A stretch of DNA of 64,000 bases from UBA7803 sp963822255 (GCA_963822255.1 CAWGGV010000009.1:806001-870000); one strand, 5' to 3'. Shown: positions 38,064 to 47,828, counted from the stretch's first letter. Numbers and translations are program-made. Notes: a model not told the origin generated them from the letters alone.

Positions 38064-39818
38064 TCAGCCGTTGGCCGCCCGGGAATACCAGCCGCTGTCC
38101 TCGAGGGCCACCCGTTCCAGAAAGTCGAGCTTGGTGCGGGAGCGCGCGAGCTTGCCGGAGGACGTCCGCGGCAGGGTACCCGGCGGCACCAGATCGATGT
38201 AGGAATGAATGCCGAAATGGCTGCGCACGGTGCGCTCCAGCTCGGTGATCAGCGCCCGGCGCTTCTCCGGATTCTGCTCCCGGCACTCCACCACCAGCAC
38301 GGCCAGGTCCTCGCCCATGGGCGACGGCGCTGCGAACGCTGAGACGTTGCCTTGACGCACCCCGGGCATGTCGTCGGCGAGGTTCTCGAGATCCTGAGGC
38401 CAGATGTTGCGCCCCTTGATGATGATCACGTCCTTGCTGCGGGCGGTGATGAACAGCCGGTTGCCGACCCGGTAGCCGATGTCGCCGGTGTCGAGCCAGC
38501 CGTCGGGTGAGAGGACTTCGCCGGTGCCCACCGGATCGCGGTAGTACCCGCGCATGACGCTGGGCCCGCGCAGGCACACCCGCCCGCAGTGGCGGTCGGG
38601 CAGGTCACTGCCGTCCGGGCCGCGGATGGCGAACTGATAGCTCGGCAGCACCTCTCCGCAGTCGACGAACTCGAGAGTGTCCTCGCGGCCGGCCGGGCTG
38701 TTGTGCGCGGGCTGCGCCAACAGCCGGTCGGCCATGGCGTGCTTGTTCACCCGGTCGATCTGAATGCCGGCACCAAGCGGCGCGAAGCTAACCGCCAACG
38801 CGCATTCGGCCATTCCGTAGCAGGGCACGAAGCTCTTCGGATCGAACCCGGTAAACTTCAGCGCGGCCGCGAAATCCTTGAGCGCTTTCGGCTGGATACG
38901 CTCGGCGCCGACGCAGGCAGCGCGCCAGCGCGACAGGTCGTAGCGCTCGGTATCCGACGGCCGCAGGCGCTTGGCACACAGGGCATAGCCGAACGGCGGG
39001 CTCGACGAAACCGTGCCGGCGTTCTCGGAGATGATCTTCAGCCATAGCCGCGGCCGCATAGCGAACGTCCGGGGACTCAGCATGTCGACGGACAGCTGAG
39101 TGGCCAGCGGCAGCAACATGAAGCCGACCAGCCCCATGTCGTGGTACAGGGGCAGCCAGGACACGAAGCGGTCCGTAGGCCCGAGCTCGAGACCCGATTC
39201 AGCGATCTCGCGCAGGTTGTTCAGCACCGACGCCTGAGTGATCTCGACGCCGCGAGGAAACCGCGTGCTGCCGGACGTGTACTGCAGGTAAGCCGGCTCG
39301 TTGGCCTGCAGCGGCTCGAGGGCCACCTCAGACTCGTCGTGCGCCTCGAAATCTTCGAGGGTGCCCACCCGAACCCCGGGCACGGTGCGTGCTGCCTCAC
39401 GCAGGAAGCTGATGTGGGTGTGCGGCGCCACGGCGACCGCGGCCCGGCAGCCTTCCAGCATGCGTCGAAGCTGTGCCACGTAAGCGTCGTGTGCGCCGAG
39501 TTGTATCCCCGCCGGCAGCGCCACGGGCAAAAGGCCTGCGTACTGAGCGGCGAAGAACACCTTGTGGAACATCGGGTCGGTCTCGGCCACGATGGCCACC
39601 CGGCCGCCACGCTGCACCCCAAGGCCCAGAAGCTTCCGCGCCAGGGATTGCGCCTGTCGACAAAGGTCCCGGTAGCTGAGAACGTACTCCAACTCGCCCC
39701 GGCCATCGTAGAAATTGATGCCCGTTTCGCCCCGTGCCGCATACTCGAGGGCTGCGACGAGATTGCCGAAGCCGGAACTTTTGAAGTCCAGTGACTGGTT
39801 AATTGCCGTGCGTAGCAA
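38064..39818 (-). CDS. Fatty acyl-AMP ligase (FAAL), ANL superfamily
   Basis: 584 aa. The P-loop-like motif is YLQYTSGSTRFPRGV (A3), with WLPLYHDMGLVGFML typical of FAALs, PCYGMAECALAVSF (A5), WLDTGDIGY (A7) and the late lysine in SSGKLARSRTK (A10). FAALs make acyl-AMP and pass the acyl group to an ACP rather than to CoA; the ACP gene two positions downstream is the natural partner. It is the first gene of the minus-strand operon, about 500 bases from the Nudix gene. Confidence 0.85.
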   Translation of the reverse strand: MLRTAINQSLDFKSSGFGNLVAALEYAARGETGINFYDGRGELEYVLSYRDLCRQAQSLARKLLGLGVQRGGRVAIVAETDPMFHKVFFAAQYAGLLPVALPAGIQLGAHDAYVAQLRRMLEGCRAAVAVAPHTHISFLREAARTVPGVRVGTLEDFEAHDESEVALEPLQANEPAYLQYTSGSTRFPRGVEITQASVLNNLREIAESGLELGPTDRFVSWLPLYHDMGLVGFMLLPLATQLSVDMLSPRTFAMRPRLWLKIISENAGTVSSSPPFGYALCAKRLRPSDTERYDLSRWRAACVGAERIQPKALKDFAAALKFTGFDPKSFVPCYGMAECALAVSFAPLGAGIQIDRVNKHAMADRLLAQPAHNSPAGREDTLEFVDCGEVLPSYQFAIRGPDGSDLPDRHCGRVCLRGPSVMRGYYRDPVGTGEVLSPDGWLDTGDIGYRVGNRLFITARSKDVIIIKGRNIWPQDLENLADDMPGVRQGNVSAFAAPSPMGEDLAVLVVECREQNPEKRRALITELERTVRSHFGIHSYIDLVPPGTLPRTSSGKLARSRTKLDFLERVALEDSGWYSRAANG

Positions 39819-40349
39819 TCCTTGTATCTCCCAAACCAGTGAGATTGGTCACCAACCCCCTTCCCGAGGCAGACAGCGACGCGGGATTATACCCAACTGT
39901 CGAACCGAATGTAGAGTACTCGGACACGTCTTTAAGCCACTGATTTTCCAGAAATTCAAATCGTCTCATGATCGTCCCGGCCGATCCGGGCCGGCTGCGG
40001 GGCACGGCGGCGGCCTCCGCGGGCGCGGATTCTATCTCAAATGCGTCACGAATCCGCCCGCAGAACCGGGCCGCAGCGGGGTGACATCCGCCGTCCGAAG
40101 GCGCCAAGGGCCCCGTAGAATCTTCGCTGGCCGCAAGACTGGCGCCAAAGCAGCCGTGCGTCCAGTTGGCCACAAAACGCAAACGAAAACCCGAACGCCG
40201 TTTGCAATTCACCTACCGAAGCCCTCGGTTCAACGCCACGCAGTCTAGTCCTTTTTGGCGCACCTAAGGGCATCGGCCATCGGCGGCGCCTCCGCGGCAG
40301 CGTGCCCAGGCCTTGCAGACGCGGGCTCCGCGGCGTTTCATCGGCGCCC
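39819..40349. promoter_or_regulatory. Divergent intergenic region with candidate promoter for the SPT operon
   Basis: 530 bases without a convincing gene; clearly lower in G+C around 39880-39990. On the minus strand TATAAT occurs at 39891-39886, 68 bases before the acyl ligase start, with a poor -35 (TCTACA) 18 bases upstream. A short minus-strand frame here has no family likeness. Confidence 0.4.
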
Positions 40350-40874
40350 ATGCCCGAGTACTTCGAGACTTTCGACGACCAGGGCCGGCCCACGGGCCTG
40401 GCCGCCCGCGAGGAGGTCCACGCCCGCGGGCTCTGGCACAGGTCCGCCCACGTCTTCCTGTTCAACGGCCGCGGCGAGCTCTACGTGCAGCGTCGCGCCG
40501 CCGCCAAAGACCTCTTCCCCAACCGCTGGGACTTCAGCGTCGGCGAACACCTCGTGCCCGGGGAGTCGTTCCTGCAAGGCGCCCGGCGCGGCCTCGACGA
40601 GGAACTGGGCGTGCGCGACGTACCGCTCGAGCCCCTGCAGGGGGTCCATCGCTTCACCTGCCGAATCGTCGCGCTGGGTCTGTTGGACAGGGAGTTGCAG
40701 CAGTCGTTCCGTGGCCGGTACGACGGCCCGGTGTCGCCGGACCCCATCGAGGTCGCGGAGGTAGAGACGGTGGCGCTGAGCGATCTGGCGGGCTGGATCC
40801 GCCGTGCCCGCGACGACTTCACCCCTTGGTTCCTGGAAGAGTTGCAGCGTCTGGATCTTCTATCGATCGGTTGA
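40350..40874 (+). CDS. Nudix hydrolase, IPP isomerase-like subgroup
   Basis: 174 aa. EYFETFDDQGRPTGLAAREEVHARGLWH and LFPNRWDFSVGEHLVPGESF match the YfcD/Nudix subgroup related to isopentenyl diphosphate isomerase. The Nudix box is GEHLVPGESFLQGARRG followed by LDEELG: both metal-binding glutamates of EE remain but the usual E of REL is G. PDPIEVAEVETVALSDL follows. It likely hydrolyses a nucleoside diphosphate-linked compound. ATG 40350 is chosen from the family start MPEYFE. Confidence 0.78.
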   Translation: MPEYFETFDDQGRPTGLAAREEVHARGLWHRSAHVFLFNGRGELYVQRRAAAKDLFPNRWDFSVGEHLVPGESFLQGARRGLDEELGVRDVPLEPLQGVHRFTCRIVALGLLDRELQQSFRGRYDGPVSPDPIEVAEVETVALSDLAGWIRRARDDFTPWFLEELQRLDLLSIG

Positions 40875-40967
40875 GGTGCGTGTTGCCGCTGCCGTCCGCT
40901 TCCTGGCTGCGCGCCGGGCTTAACAAATCGCCAAACGGCATCAAGGACAGGCGACGCGCCCACGGCG

Positions 40968-43331
40968 TCAGAACAGGCCGAGCTGGCGCTCGTCGCCGAT
41001 GACCTGCTCGAAGTCGAGGCCCAGCGACTGCAGCACGGGTTCCGCCACCGGCCGCACCTGCGTTCCGACGTAGTGCTCGCGATCGAGCTGCGCGGTGCGC
41101 GCGTCCAGCGGCTCGGGACCGGCGGCGTCATCACATAGGCGATCACGCGCCCCGGAGGCGACCCTGACTTGCGCGCCGCGGCTACGTGGGGCGGCGTGCT
41201 GGCGGTGTAGGCCGCGAGGCTCTTGCGCAGCTCTTTGCGGTAAACGAGCTGCTCGTCGAGCTCGCCCCGGCGCAGCGCGCCCACCACGCTCGGCAGATAC
41301 TCGTCCACGGGCTCGAGCGGCGAACAGGCGCCGATACAGCTCCCGCTGCACCTGCTTGGCGAGCGCGGTCCAGTCGCGGCGCACGACCTCCATGCCGACG
41401 AACTCGACCTCACCAGGCGGCGCCCCGTGGCGCAGCCCGGCGTAGCGCTTGCTGGCGCCCGCGCCGCCGTGGCGCGCCGACGGCAGGAACAGCTTCTGCG
41501 TAGAGCTTCTCGAACTCGAGCTCAACGCGCTCGTGACGCGCCAGCGCCCGCTGACGTACGCCTCCAGCTCGGCGTTGAGCTCGGCGCACAGAGCCCGCCC
41601 GCGCTGTCGAACGCGCGGCCGGCGTCCGCCTCGCCCGGACCGCGCACGAACAGGCTGTCGGTATCGCCGTAGAGCACGTCGAAACCGCGCTGCCTCGAAC
41701 CAGTCCTGCGACCACAGCAGCAGATGCGCGGCCCTGGCCGGTGATCGCGTTGGCGAGGCGGCGATTGTAGAACCGGCACGCCGGCGTGCCGAGCACGCCG
41801 TAGAAGGAATTCATGAGGATCTTGATGGCCTGCGAGGCGACGGCGTCGCCCTTGCCGCTTCGCGGCCTCCCGGCGCGGGAACAGCTCGTCGAGCATGCCC
41901 GGGCAGGATCGCCGGCTCGCGCCGGAACGCCGGCGCCGTTCGCCGAGCGACGATCAGGTCGTCCTCGGCCGCAGGCTCGGCCACGTAACCCAGCGGGTCG
42001 ACGTTGAAGGTGCGGATGATGCTGGGATACAGGCTGCTGAAGTCGAACACCCAGACGTTGTCGTGCAGCCCCACCCGCGGCTCCAGCACGTGCCCGCCGG
42101 CCTGCGCCGACGTGCACGCGCGAGTCGCCCGAGCGCACGGACGGCGCGACGAGCCGCGCTTGTTCAGCTCGGACAGATACAGGAAATCGAACGAAGCGAT
42201 GCTGGCGGCCACCCGATCCGGCGTCATGCCGGTGAGCCGGCTGCGGGCGAACGCCAGGTGCACGAGATCGAGCCGCTCGACGATCTCGAGGCGAGGCGGG
42301 CGTCGGTGCGCGCATAGCGGGCGAAGGCCGTCGCAGGTCGTGCCGATAGTTGGCGATGATCTCGCCCACCCGGTCGACGACGTCGCCCTTGCAGCGCCTT
42401 GCCTTCGCCGAGCACCTCCCGCGCGACGGCATCGAGGCTAGTAGTCGTCCATGCGCACGAAGGCGCCGCGCAGCAGGTCGATGCCGTCGAGCACCAGGCG
42501 CCCGGGAATGCTGGCGCTGCCGCTGCCGAAATAGCCTTCCGCCCTGCGAATGCGCGACTTCGCCGTCACCGCGGCCGAGCCGAAGCGGACGGCGCACCCG
42601 CGCCGCGATCCGCGCAGCACGCGTCAGATCGAAATCCACGACGTTCCAGCCGGTGAGCACGTCCGGATCGAGCTCGGCGACCCGCGCGCAGAACGCGTCC
42701 AGCACGGCGCCTCGTCGGCAGCCCCACGCGCGCCTGGCGGCATGGGCCGCGCCGCCGGATCGACGATGAGCACCTCGTCGGCGCCGAGCCCGTACAGCGA
42801 GATCGCCAGCAGGCGCTCGGCCGCGGCATCGGTCTCGATGTCGAACGACAGCACCCGAGGCGCGGCGGCGACCGCCTCGGCTCGGGTCCGGCGCGACTCC
42901 GGGTCGTCGAACACGACGTCGACGCCGTCGCCGCCCGGCGCCGTCGCCACGAATCTACGCAGGCGCCTTTGACGTCGCGGTCGATGAGATAGCGCACGGC
43001 GAAGCGCACGTCCGCCTCGAACGTGTCGATGCCCTCACGCCGTCGAGCGCTCGCGCGCCGGCGGCGCATCCGACGGCACTGCCACCTCGACCCGGCTCAC
43101 GCGGCTCGCCGCGCCATGCGTCCGAAGCCCGCTCGCCTGCGGAACGTCACGCGAGGAGCTCGCGGCGAGCGCGCCCGGCGTCGCTGCGTACGCACGTAGA
43201 AGCACGGCCGCTGGCGCTGGTCGCGAACCAGGAAGCTGCGCCCGTCGCTCGAGCCGGCCATACAGATGCACCACCGGCACGCCAGCACGAATCCGGTAAC
43301 TGGCCTGGAGGATGAAGCCGCGATGGTCCAT
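40968..43331 (-). pseudogene. polB: DNA polymerase II (family B), full-length but with many frameshifts
   Basis: Recognisable from N- to C-terminus in shifting frames: MDHRGFILQASYRI (43331), exonuclease motif I VLSFDIETDAA (about 42850), motif II GWNVVDFDL, polymerase motif A FDFSSLYPSIIRTFNVDPLG (about 42030), motif B ILMNSFYGVLGTPACRFYNR (about 41810), motif C YGDTDSLF (about 41660), SKRYAGL in the thumb and the clamp-binding tail QLGLF at the very end. The span is exactly 788 codons, close to E. coli Pol II (783), so insertions and deletions cancel. That argues for consensus errors rather than true decay. SOS-linked repair polymerase. Confidence 0.85.
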
Positions 43332-43462
43332 GGCCGCATTCTCGCTCGATCCGGCGTCCGGCTGAGAACATATCGGTGGCACGAAACTTCCGGCCATGGC
43401 CTGCCGCCGAGGCTGCATCGCCACCGTGGAGGGCACTCGCCACCGGCAAGGTAGACTGCCCC

Positions 43463-44878
43463 ATGCGTACCCTCGTCTGGTTCCGCAACGACCTCCGTGT
43501 GGCCGATCACCCGGCGCTGCACCACGCCATGACCCACGGCGAGACGGTGGCTGTGTTCTGCATCTGCAGCCGCCAGTGGCGCGACCACGGTGTCGGCGAC
43601 AACCGGCTGGGCTTTCTGCTCGACAGCCTGCACGCGCTCGCAGCGAGCTGCGCGAGCTCGGCGTCCCGCTCCGGCTCGATCACCGAGCCATGGTTCGACC
43701 GCATTCCCCGCGCGGCTGGTGAACCTGGCGCGGAAGCTCTGCGCGCGACGCGCTCGCGTTCAACGAGGAGTATCCGCTGAACGAGCGCCGGCGCGACGCC
43801 GCTGTGCGCCGGGCCTGCGAAGCCGCCGGCATCGCGGTCTCCGTGCACCACGCCGGCACGCTGCTCCCGCCGGGCAGCGTGCTGACCGGCGGTGGCACCC
43901 CCTACACCGTGTTCACGCCTTTCAAACGGCGCTGGCTGCACCCAGATCGATCAATCCGCCTGGCAGCCGCTGCCCCGGCCGCGCCCGCAGAGCCGTGCCG
44001 ACGTGGACGATTCCCTCATTCCGCAGCAAGCGGACGGCGTGCCGCGCAACCGGGTGGCGGGCCTGCTGGCCCGCCGGCCCCGGGGAAGCGCAGCGCCGGC
44101 TCTCCACCTTTCTGGCCGAACGGGCGCCGCGCTACCACAACGACCGCGACCTGCCGGCGCTCGACGGCACCAGCACGCTGTCTCCCTACCTGTCGGTGGG
44201 CAGCATCTCAGCGCGTCAGTGTCTGGCGGCGGCCCGCGATGCCAACAGCGGCCAGCTCACCTCCGGCAATCGCGGCATCGCTGCTTGGATCAACGAGCTG
44301 ATCTGGCGCGACTTTTACCGCCACGTCATCGCCCAGTTCCCCCGAGTCAACCGCGGCCGCGCCTTCCGCCGCTCCTTCGACCAGCTCGAATGGCGCGATT
44401 CCAGCGACGACCTGGAAGCGTGGAAGCAGGGCCGCACCGGCTTCCCCCTCGTCGACGCCGGCATGCGCCAGCTCGCCGCCACCGGCTGGATGCACAACCG
44501 GCTGCGCATGCTGACCGCCATGTTCCTCAGCAAGCACCTGCTGCTCGACTGGCGGCAGGGCGAATGGCACTTCATGAACCTGCTGGTGGACGGCGACTTC
44601 GCGGCCAACAACGGCGGCTGGCAATGGAGCGCGTCCACCGGAACGGACGCCGTCCCGTACTTCCGTATCTTCAACCCCCACGCCCAAGCGCGGCGCTTCG
44701 ACCCCGACGGCAGATTCATCCGCCGCTACGTCGCCCGAGCTGGCAAGCGTTCCGACCTCGCGCACTGTTCGACCCGGCGGGCTGCCACGCCCCCGGCTAT
44801 CCACCGCCCATCGTCGATCACCGCGCCGCGCGCCACCGGGCGACCGCCGCCTACCGGGCAGCTTCGGGATCGCGGTGA
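43463..44878 (+). pseudogene. phrB: Deoxyribodipyrimidine photolyase, full-length with several frameshifts
   Basis: Light-dependent repair of cyclobutane pyrimidine dimers. Pieces in order: MRTLVWFRNDLRVADHPAL (43463), GGTPYTVFTPFKRRWL, then from about 44090 a long clean part with RYHNDRDLPALDGTSTLSPYL, WINELIWRDFYRHVI, GRTGFPLVDAGMRQLAATGW, MHNRLRMLTAMFLSKHLLLD, DGDFAANNGGWQW and DAVPYFRIFNPHAQA (FAD site). Frames shift near 43640, 43740, 43945, 44085 and 44735. The span equals 472 codons, the length of E. coli PhrB. Confidence 0.85.
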
Positions 44879-45022
44879 GGGAGGCGCCGGGGCGTGCTGG
44901 CGGGGCGCGACGTCGCGTGCTGGGAGCGGCGCGAACGGCGACGCGGCCTGGGCGTGGGGGGCGGGGGCGCTGATTTGGGCGTGGAGGGCGATGCTGACGG
45001 CGACGGCCGGGATTGCCTTTTC

Positions 45023-45977
45023 TCAGCCATCCAGGGGACTCTTCACGCCGCGGCCGCCGCGCTTGATGACGTGGGTGTAGATCTCGGTGGTCCGAACGTC
45101 GGAGTGGCCGAGCTGCTCCTGCACGGTGCGAATGTCGGCCCCGCGTTCCAGCAGGTGGGTGGCGAACGAATGGCGCAGCGCGTGGCACGACGCCGGCTTC
45201 TCGACACCGGCGGCTCTGACCGCCCGGCTGAACGCCCGCTGCAGCGTGCGTTCGTGGAGATGGTGCCGGCGCACGGCCCCGGTCGCAGGATCCTCGCTCG
45301 CGCGGCGGCCGGCGAACAGGTACTGCCAGCCGAACGAGCGCGCCGCGCCGGGGTACTTCCGCGCCAGCGCCCCGGGCAGGTAAACGCCGGCCCAGCCACG
45401 CATGTCGGCATCCTCTTCGAACCGCAAGCGCGCGAGCTCGAGCTGCCGCCTGAGCTCGAGGCACCACCGTCTCCGCCAGGGTCGTGATCCGCTGGCGCCG
45501 TCCCTTGCCGTCGCGCACCATCACGCACAGTCGCTCGAGATCCACGTCCTGCACCCGCAGCCGAACAACCTCGATCACCCGCAGCCCGGAGCCATACATG
45601 AGCTTGGCACAGAGCCGCGTCTCTCCTTCCATGCGTTCGAATATCGCCGAAAGCTCCTCGCGCCCAAGCACCACCGGGAGCTTGCGCGGCTGCTGAGCCG
45701 GGATGAAGCCGGACGCGTCGAACCGGTTCCGTCCCAGTATCTGGGTGTACAGAAACGCGAGAGCGTTTAGCGCGACCTTCTGCGTATTCGGTGTCACGTG
45801 CCGCGTGAGCGCGAGGTGCGAAAGGAAGTCCCGGATGTGAGCGTCATCCAGCGTCTCGGGATGCCGCCGACCGTGGTACCTGATGAAGTAGCGTATCCAG
45901 TAGACGTACGTCTCTTCGGTACGCCTGGTGTAGTGCCGCAGGCGGACGGCGTCTCTGACCTGATCGAAGAGGGTCAT
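45023..45977 (-). CDS. intI: Integron integrase, tyrosine recombinase, one frameshift
   Basis: About 318 aa. The N-terminal SAM-like domain starts MTLFDQVRDAVRLRHYTRRT. Catalytic residues: Arg in GSGLRVIEVVRLRV, His-x-x-Arg in HALRHSFATHLL and nucleophile Tyr in TTEIYTHV. The integron-specific extra helix is present (MRGWAGVYLPGALARKYPGA). The frame changes once near 45465, between LAETVV and LRFEEDA. It inserts and excises cassettes at attI and attC. No LexA box could be identified at its start, so SOS control is not evident. Confidence 0.9.
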
Positions 45978-46153
45978 GGCCGGCAGCGAAAACGACGAGT
46001 ATCCATGTGTCGTATTTTGTCGCGGACGCCGCGGGTCGAGTGTGAGACGACGATGGCGTCATGGTGCGAGATCGGCGATCATGTGGTACGGGTACGCCGG
46101 CGATGGGGGATGAATGCGACCAACGTGCGATCCGGTGGCACCGTGTGGTGTCC

Positions 46154-46222
46154 TGTCGTGACATTTCACGACACGTTGTCGCGGAACGTCGCGACGCTTT
46201 GTCAGATATTTGGCTGTTAGGC
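46154..46222 (+). promoter_or_regulatory. attI region with two palindromes
   Basis: Between intI and the first cassette gene lies the core site GTTAGGC (46216-46222). Just upstream are TGTCGTGA-CATT-TCACGACA (46154-46173, a perfect 8-bp inverted repeat) and GTCGCG-GAACGT-CGCGAC (46178-46195). These may be integrase or regulator binding sites. The rest of 45978-46250 holds no gene. Confidence 0.6.
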
Positions 46223-46250
46223 GCCTCGCATTCTGAAGTCGACGCTGTAG

Positions 46251-46589
46251 ATGGCAATGGTGACACCAGCCGTGCTCCGCACTGATCGTCTGGTACTTCG
46301 TCCCTTCCAAAACGGTGACGTCGCGGATGCGCTCTCGTATCGGGACGATCGAGAGTTCGCGCGATTCCTCCCGCACATTCCGCAGCCGTTTACGAGAAGT
46401 GACGCCGAGACATTCGTAACACAGAATATGGCCGAATCCTGGAACCAGTCACCGACCTTTGCGGTGGTGCTGGACGGAACTTTAATCGGGACTGTGAACT
46501 TCGAGATAGAGGCAGAGACGCGGACGGCGATGTTAGGATACGCGATAGGGCGTGCGTGGTGGGGGAAAGGGATCGCTGACGGCCGCTGA
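46251..46589 (+). pseudogene. GNAT (RimJ/RimL type) acetyltransferase, C-terminally truncated cassette gene
   Basis: LRTDRLVLRPFQNGDVADAL is the standard opening of RimJ/RimL-like acetyltransferases. The protein reads correctly to GYAIGRAWWGKGIA, the start of the acetyl-CoA loop, and then runs directly into the right half of an attC, which supplies the last residues and stop. About 50-60 residues, including the rest of the acetyl-CoA site, are missing, so it is probably inactive. First cassette of the array. Confidence 0.78.
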
Positions 46590-46602
46590 TCTCGACGTTA
46601 GC
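46578..46602 (+). repeat. attC right half (site 1, truncated)
   Basis: GACGGCCGCTGATCTCGACG followed by TTAGC matches the right arm of the complete site at 55012-55111; the left arm with GCCTAAC is gone. Confidence 0.75.
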
Positions 46603-46653
46603 TGGCAGGCAGACGCCGTCGCCATTTTCCTCCCTCCGCCGCAACAGGCACAC

Positions 46654-46683
46654 TTGCAGCCTGTGTACACGTGTGCATATACT
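46654..46683 (+). promoter_or_regulatory. Promoter of the first brnTA cassette
   Basis: TTGCAG (46654-46659), an 18-base spacer and TATACT (46678-46683) lie just before the brnT ATG at 46691. The spacer carries the palindromic GTGTACACGTGTGCA, a likely site for autorepression by the antitoxin complex. Confidence 0.6.
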
Positions 46684-46690
46684 TTCCTCG

Positions 46691-46963
46691 ATGCGCTTCG
46701 AGTGGGACACAGCCAAGGCGACTTCGAACGTCAGGAAGCATCGTGTCAGATTCTCCGAGGCTGCCGTGGCGCTCCAGGACGACAAGGCCGTGACCATCGA
46801 TGATCCCGACGCGGAAGGTGAGGCACGGTTCGTCTCGATCGGTGCAGACGACCGAGGCAGGGTGCTCGTAACCATCTTCACGTATCGCGAAGACGCGGTC
46901 CGAATCATCTCTTCCCGTCGAGCCTCCAAGAAGGAACGCAATCTTTACGAGGAACGCCAGTGA
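46691..46963 (+). CDS. brnT: BrnT-family toxin
   Basis: 90-aa RelE-fold ribonuclease toxin. MRFEWDTAKATSNVRKHRVRFSEA is the BrnT signature, followed by RFVSIGADDRGRVLVTIFTYRE and RIISSRRASKKERNLYEE. ATG 46691 is preferred to an upstream GTG. It overlaps brnA by four bases and sits in its own integron cassette. Confidence 0.85.
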   Translation: MRFEWDTAKATSNVRKHRVRFSEAAVALQDDKAVTIDDPDAEGEARFVSIGADDRGRVLVTIFTYREDAVRIISSRRASKKERNLYEERQ

Positions 46964-47214
46964 GAAAGGAATACGACTTCAGCAAGGGCAAAAGGGGGCC
47001 AGTGGTTCCTACTCTGCCGGGCAAGACTCGAATCACGATCCGCCTGGATGACGAGATCATTGAATGGTTTAAGCGGAAGGTGGAGCAAGCTGGAGGAGGC
47101 AACTACCAGAGCCTGATCAACCAAGCACTGAAGGACCACATCGAGAACGAGCGCGAGCCGCTTGAAGACACGCTGCGCCGGGTGGTTCGAGAGGAGCTTC
47201 GCAATGCCAGCTAA
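46960..47214 (+). CDS. brnA: BrnA-family antitoxin
   Basis: 84 aa, GTG start overlapping the brnT stop. It contains the ribbon-helix-helix DNA-binding core TRITIRLDDEIIEWFKRKVEQAGGGNYQSLINQALKDHI; the N-terminus (YDFSKGKRGPVV) is the toxin-binding arm. The pair stabilises the cassette. Its stop codon overlaps the left end of the attC. Confidence 0.85.
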   Translation: MRKEYDFSKGKRGPVVPTLPGKTRITIRLDDEIIEWFKRKVEQAGGGNYQSLINQALKDHIENEREPLEDTLRRVVREELRNAS

Positions 47215-47308
47215 CAATGCGCTGCAGCCGACCGAACGAACTGATCACGAGCTTTGCGTGCGCAAAGCTCGCGCCAGTCTGCTCGGCGGCTGAGCTCCAA
47301 CGTTAGGC
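47210..47308 (+). repeat. attC site 2 (99 bp)
   Basis: Starts GCTAACAATGC and ends AACGTTAGGC, with a central hairpin GAGCTTTGCG-TG-CGCAAAGCTC (47250-47271). The arm sequence differs from the resident type, which marks an acquired cassette. Confidence 0.85.
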
Positions 47309-47311
47309 GCC

Positions 47312-47788
47312 ATGAACACACCCGCCTCCATCACCTTGACCAGGGCGTCAGATGCCGATGCGGATTACTTCGCCGCCATGGAGCAAGAACCCGACACTCG
47401 AGAGTACATCATTCCCTACACAGCCCTCGACCATCGCGAAAAAATTCGCGATTCTAGCCTCGTCTATCTCAAGATCGAGGAACGTGGGAGTACCGTCGGG
47501 TTCATAATTCTAAGGCTGGAGCCTGATGGTAGAAGCGTCGAGTTCCGACGTATCGTCGTCTCTGAGAAAGGGCGCGGCATCGGACAAGCGGCGTTGATAT
47601 CCATGGAGGAGTTCTGCCTCACGAGGCTCGGTCGAAGCCGCATTTGGCTCGATGTCTTTGAACACAACCTCCGAGGCCAACACGTCTATCAGAAGCTTGG
47701 CTACCGAAGGCTCGAAGACCAACGCGCTGAACATGAAGGTAAAACGCTATTGTTCTATGACAAGCTCATCTCGACGGGTGGCGCCTAA
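47312..47788 (+). CDS. GNAT N-acetyltransferase (cassette)
   Basis: 158 aa. ITLTRASDADADYFAAMEQE opens the domain; FRRIVVSEKGRGIGQAALISM is the acetyl-CoA loop and FEHNLRGQHVYQKLGYRRL the final motif B region, as in RimI/RimL-like acetyltransferases. The last Gly-Ala and TAA stop come from the attC left end (GGCGCCTAA). Substrate unknown. Confidence 0.82.
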   Translation: MNTPASITLTRASDADADYFAAMEQEPDTREYIIPYTALDHREKIRDSSLVYLKIEERGSTVGFIILRLEPDGRSVEFRRIVVSEKGRGIGQAALISMEEFCLTRLGRSRIWLDVFEHNLRGQHVYQKLGYRRLEDQRAEHEGKTLLFYDKLISTGGA

Positions 47789-47828
47789 CAAGGGCGATTC
47801 AGACGGACCGCTGATCTCGACGTTAGGC
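47783..47828 (+). repeat. attC site 3 (46 bp, short form)
   Basis: GCCTAACAAGGGCGATTCAG ... CTGATCTCGACGTTAGGC with the central variable hairpin missing. Confidence 0.88.

Noticed and set aside
39799..40212. Minus-strand frame (MRRFEFLENQWLKD...) upstream of the acyl ligase gene
   Set aside because: It overlaps the start of the acyl ligase gene and the promoter-like TATAAT, and has no family-like features.
40968..44878. polB and phrB as genuine decaying pseudogenes
   Set aside because: All motifs are kept and total lengths equal those of intact homologues; random decay would not keep net length to the codon. Treated as likely sequence error.
44208..45977. A 589-codon minus-strand frame extending the integrase
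   Set aside because: Downstream of about 45465 this frame is antisense to the photolyase and lacks the His, Arg and Tyr motifs, which lie in the neighbouring frame ending at 45023.
45978..46250. LexA-binding site for SOS control of intI
   Set aside because: No CTG-N10-CAG with an AT-rich core was found near the intI start.
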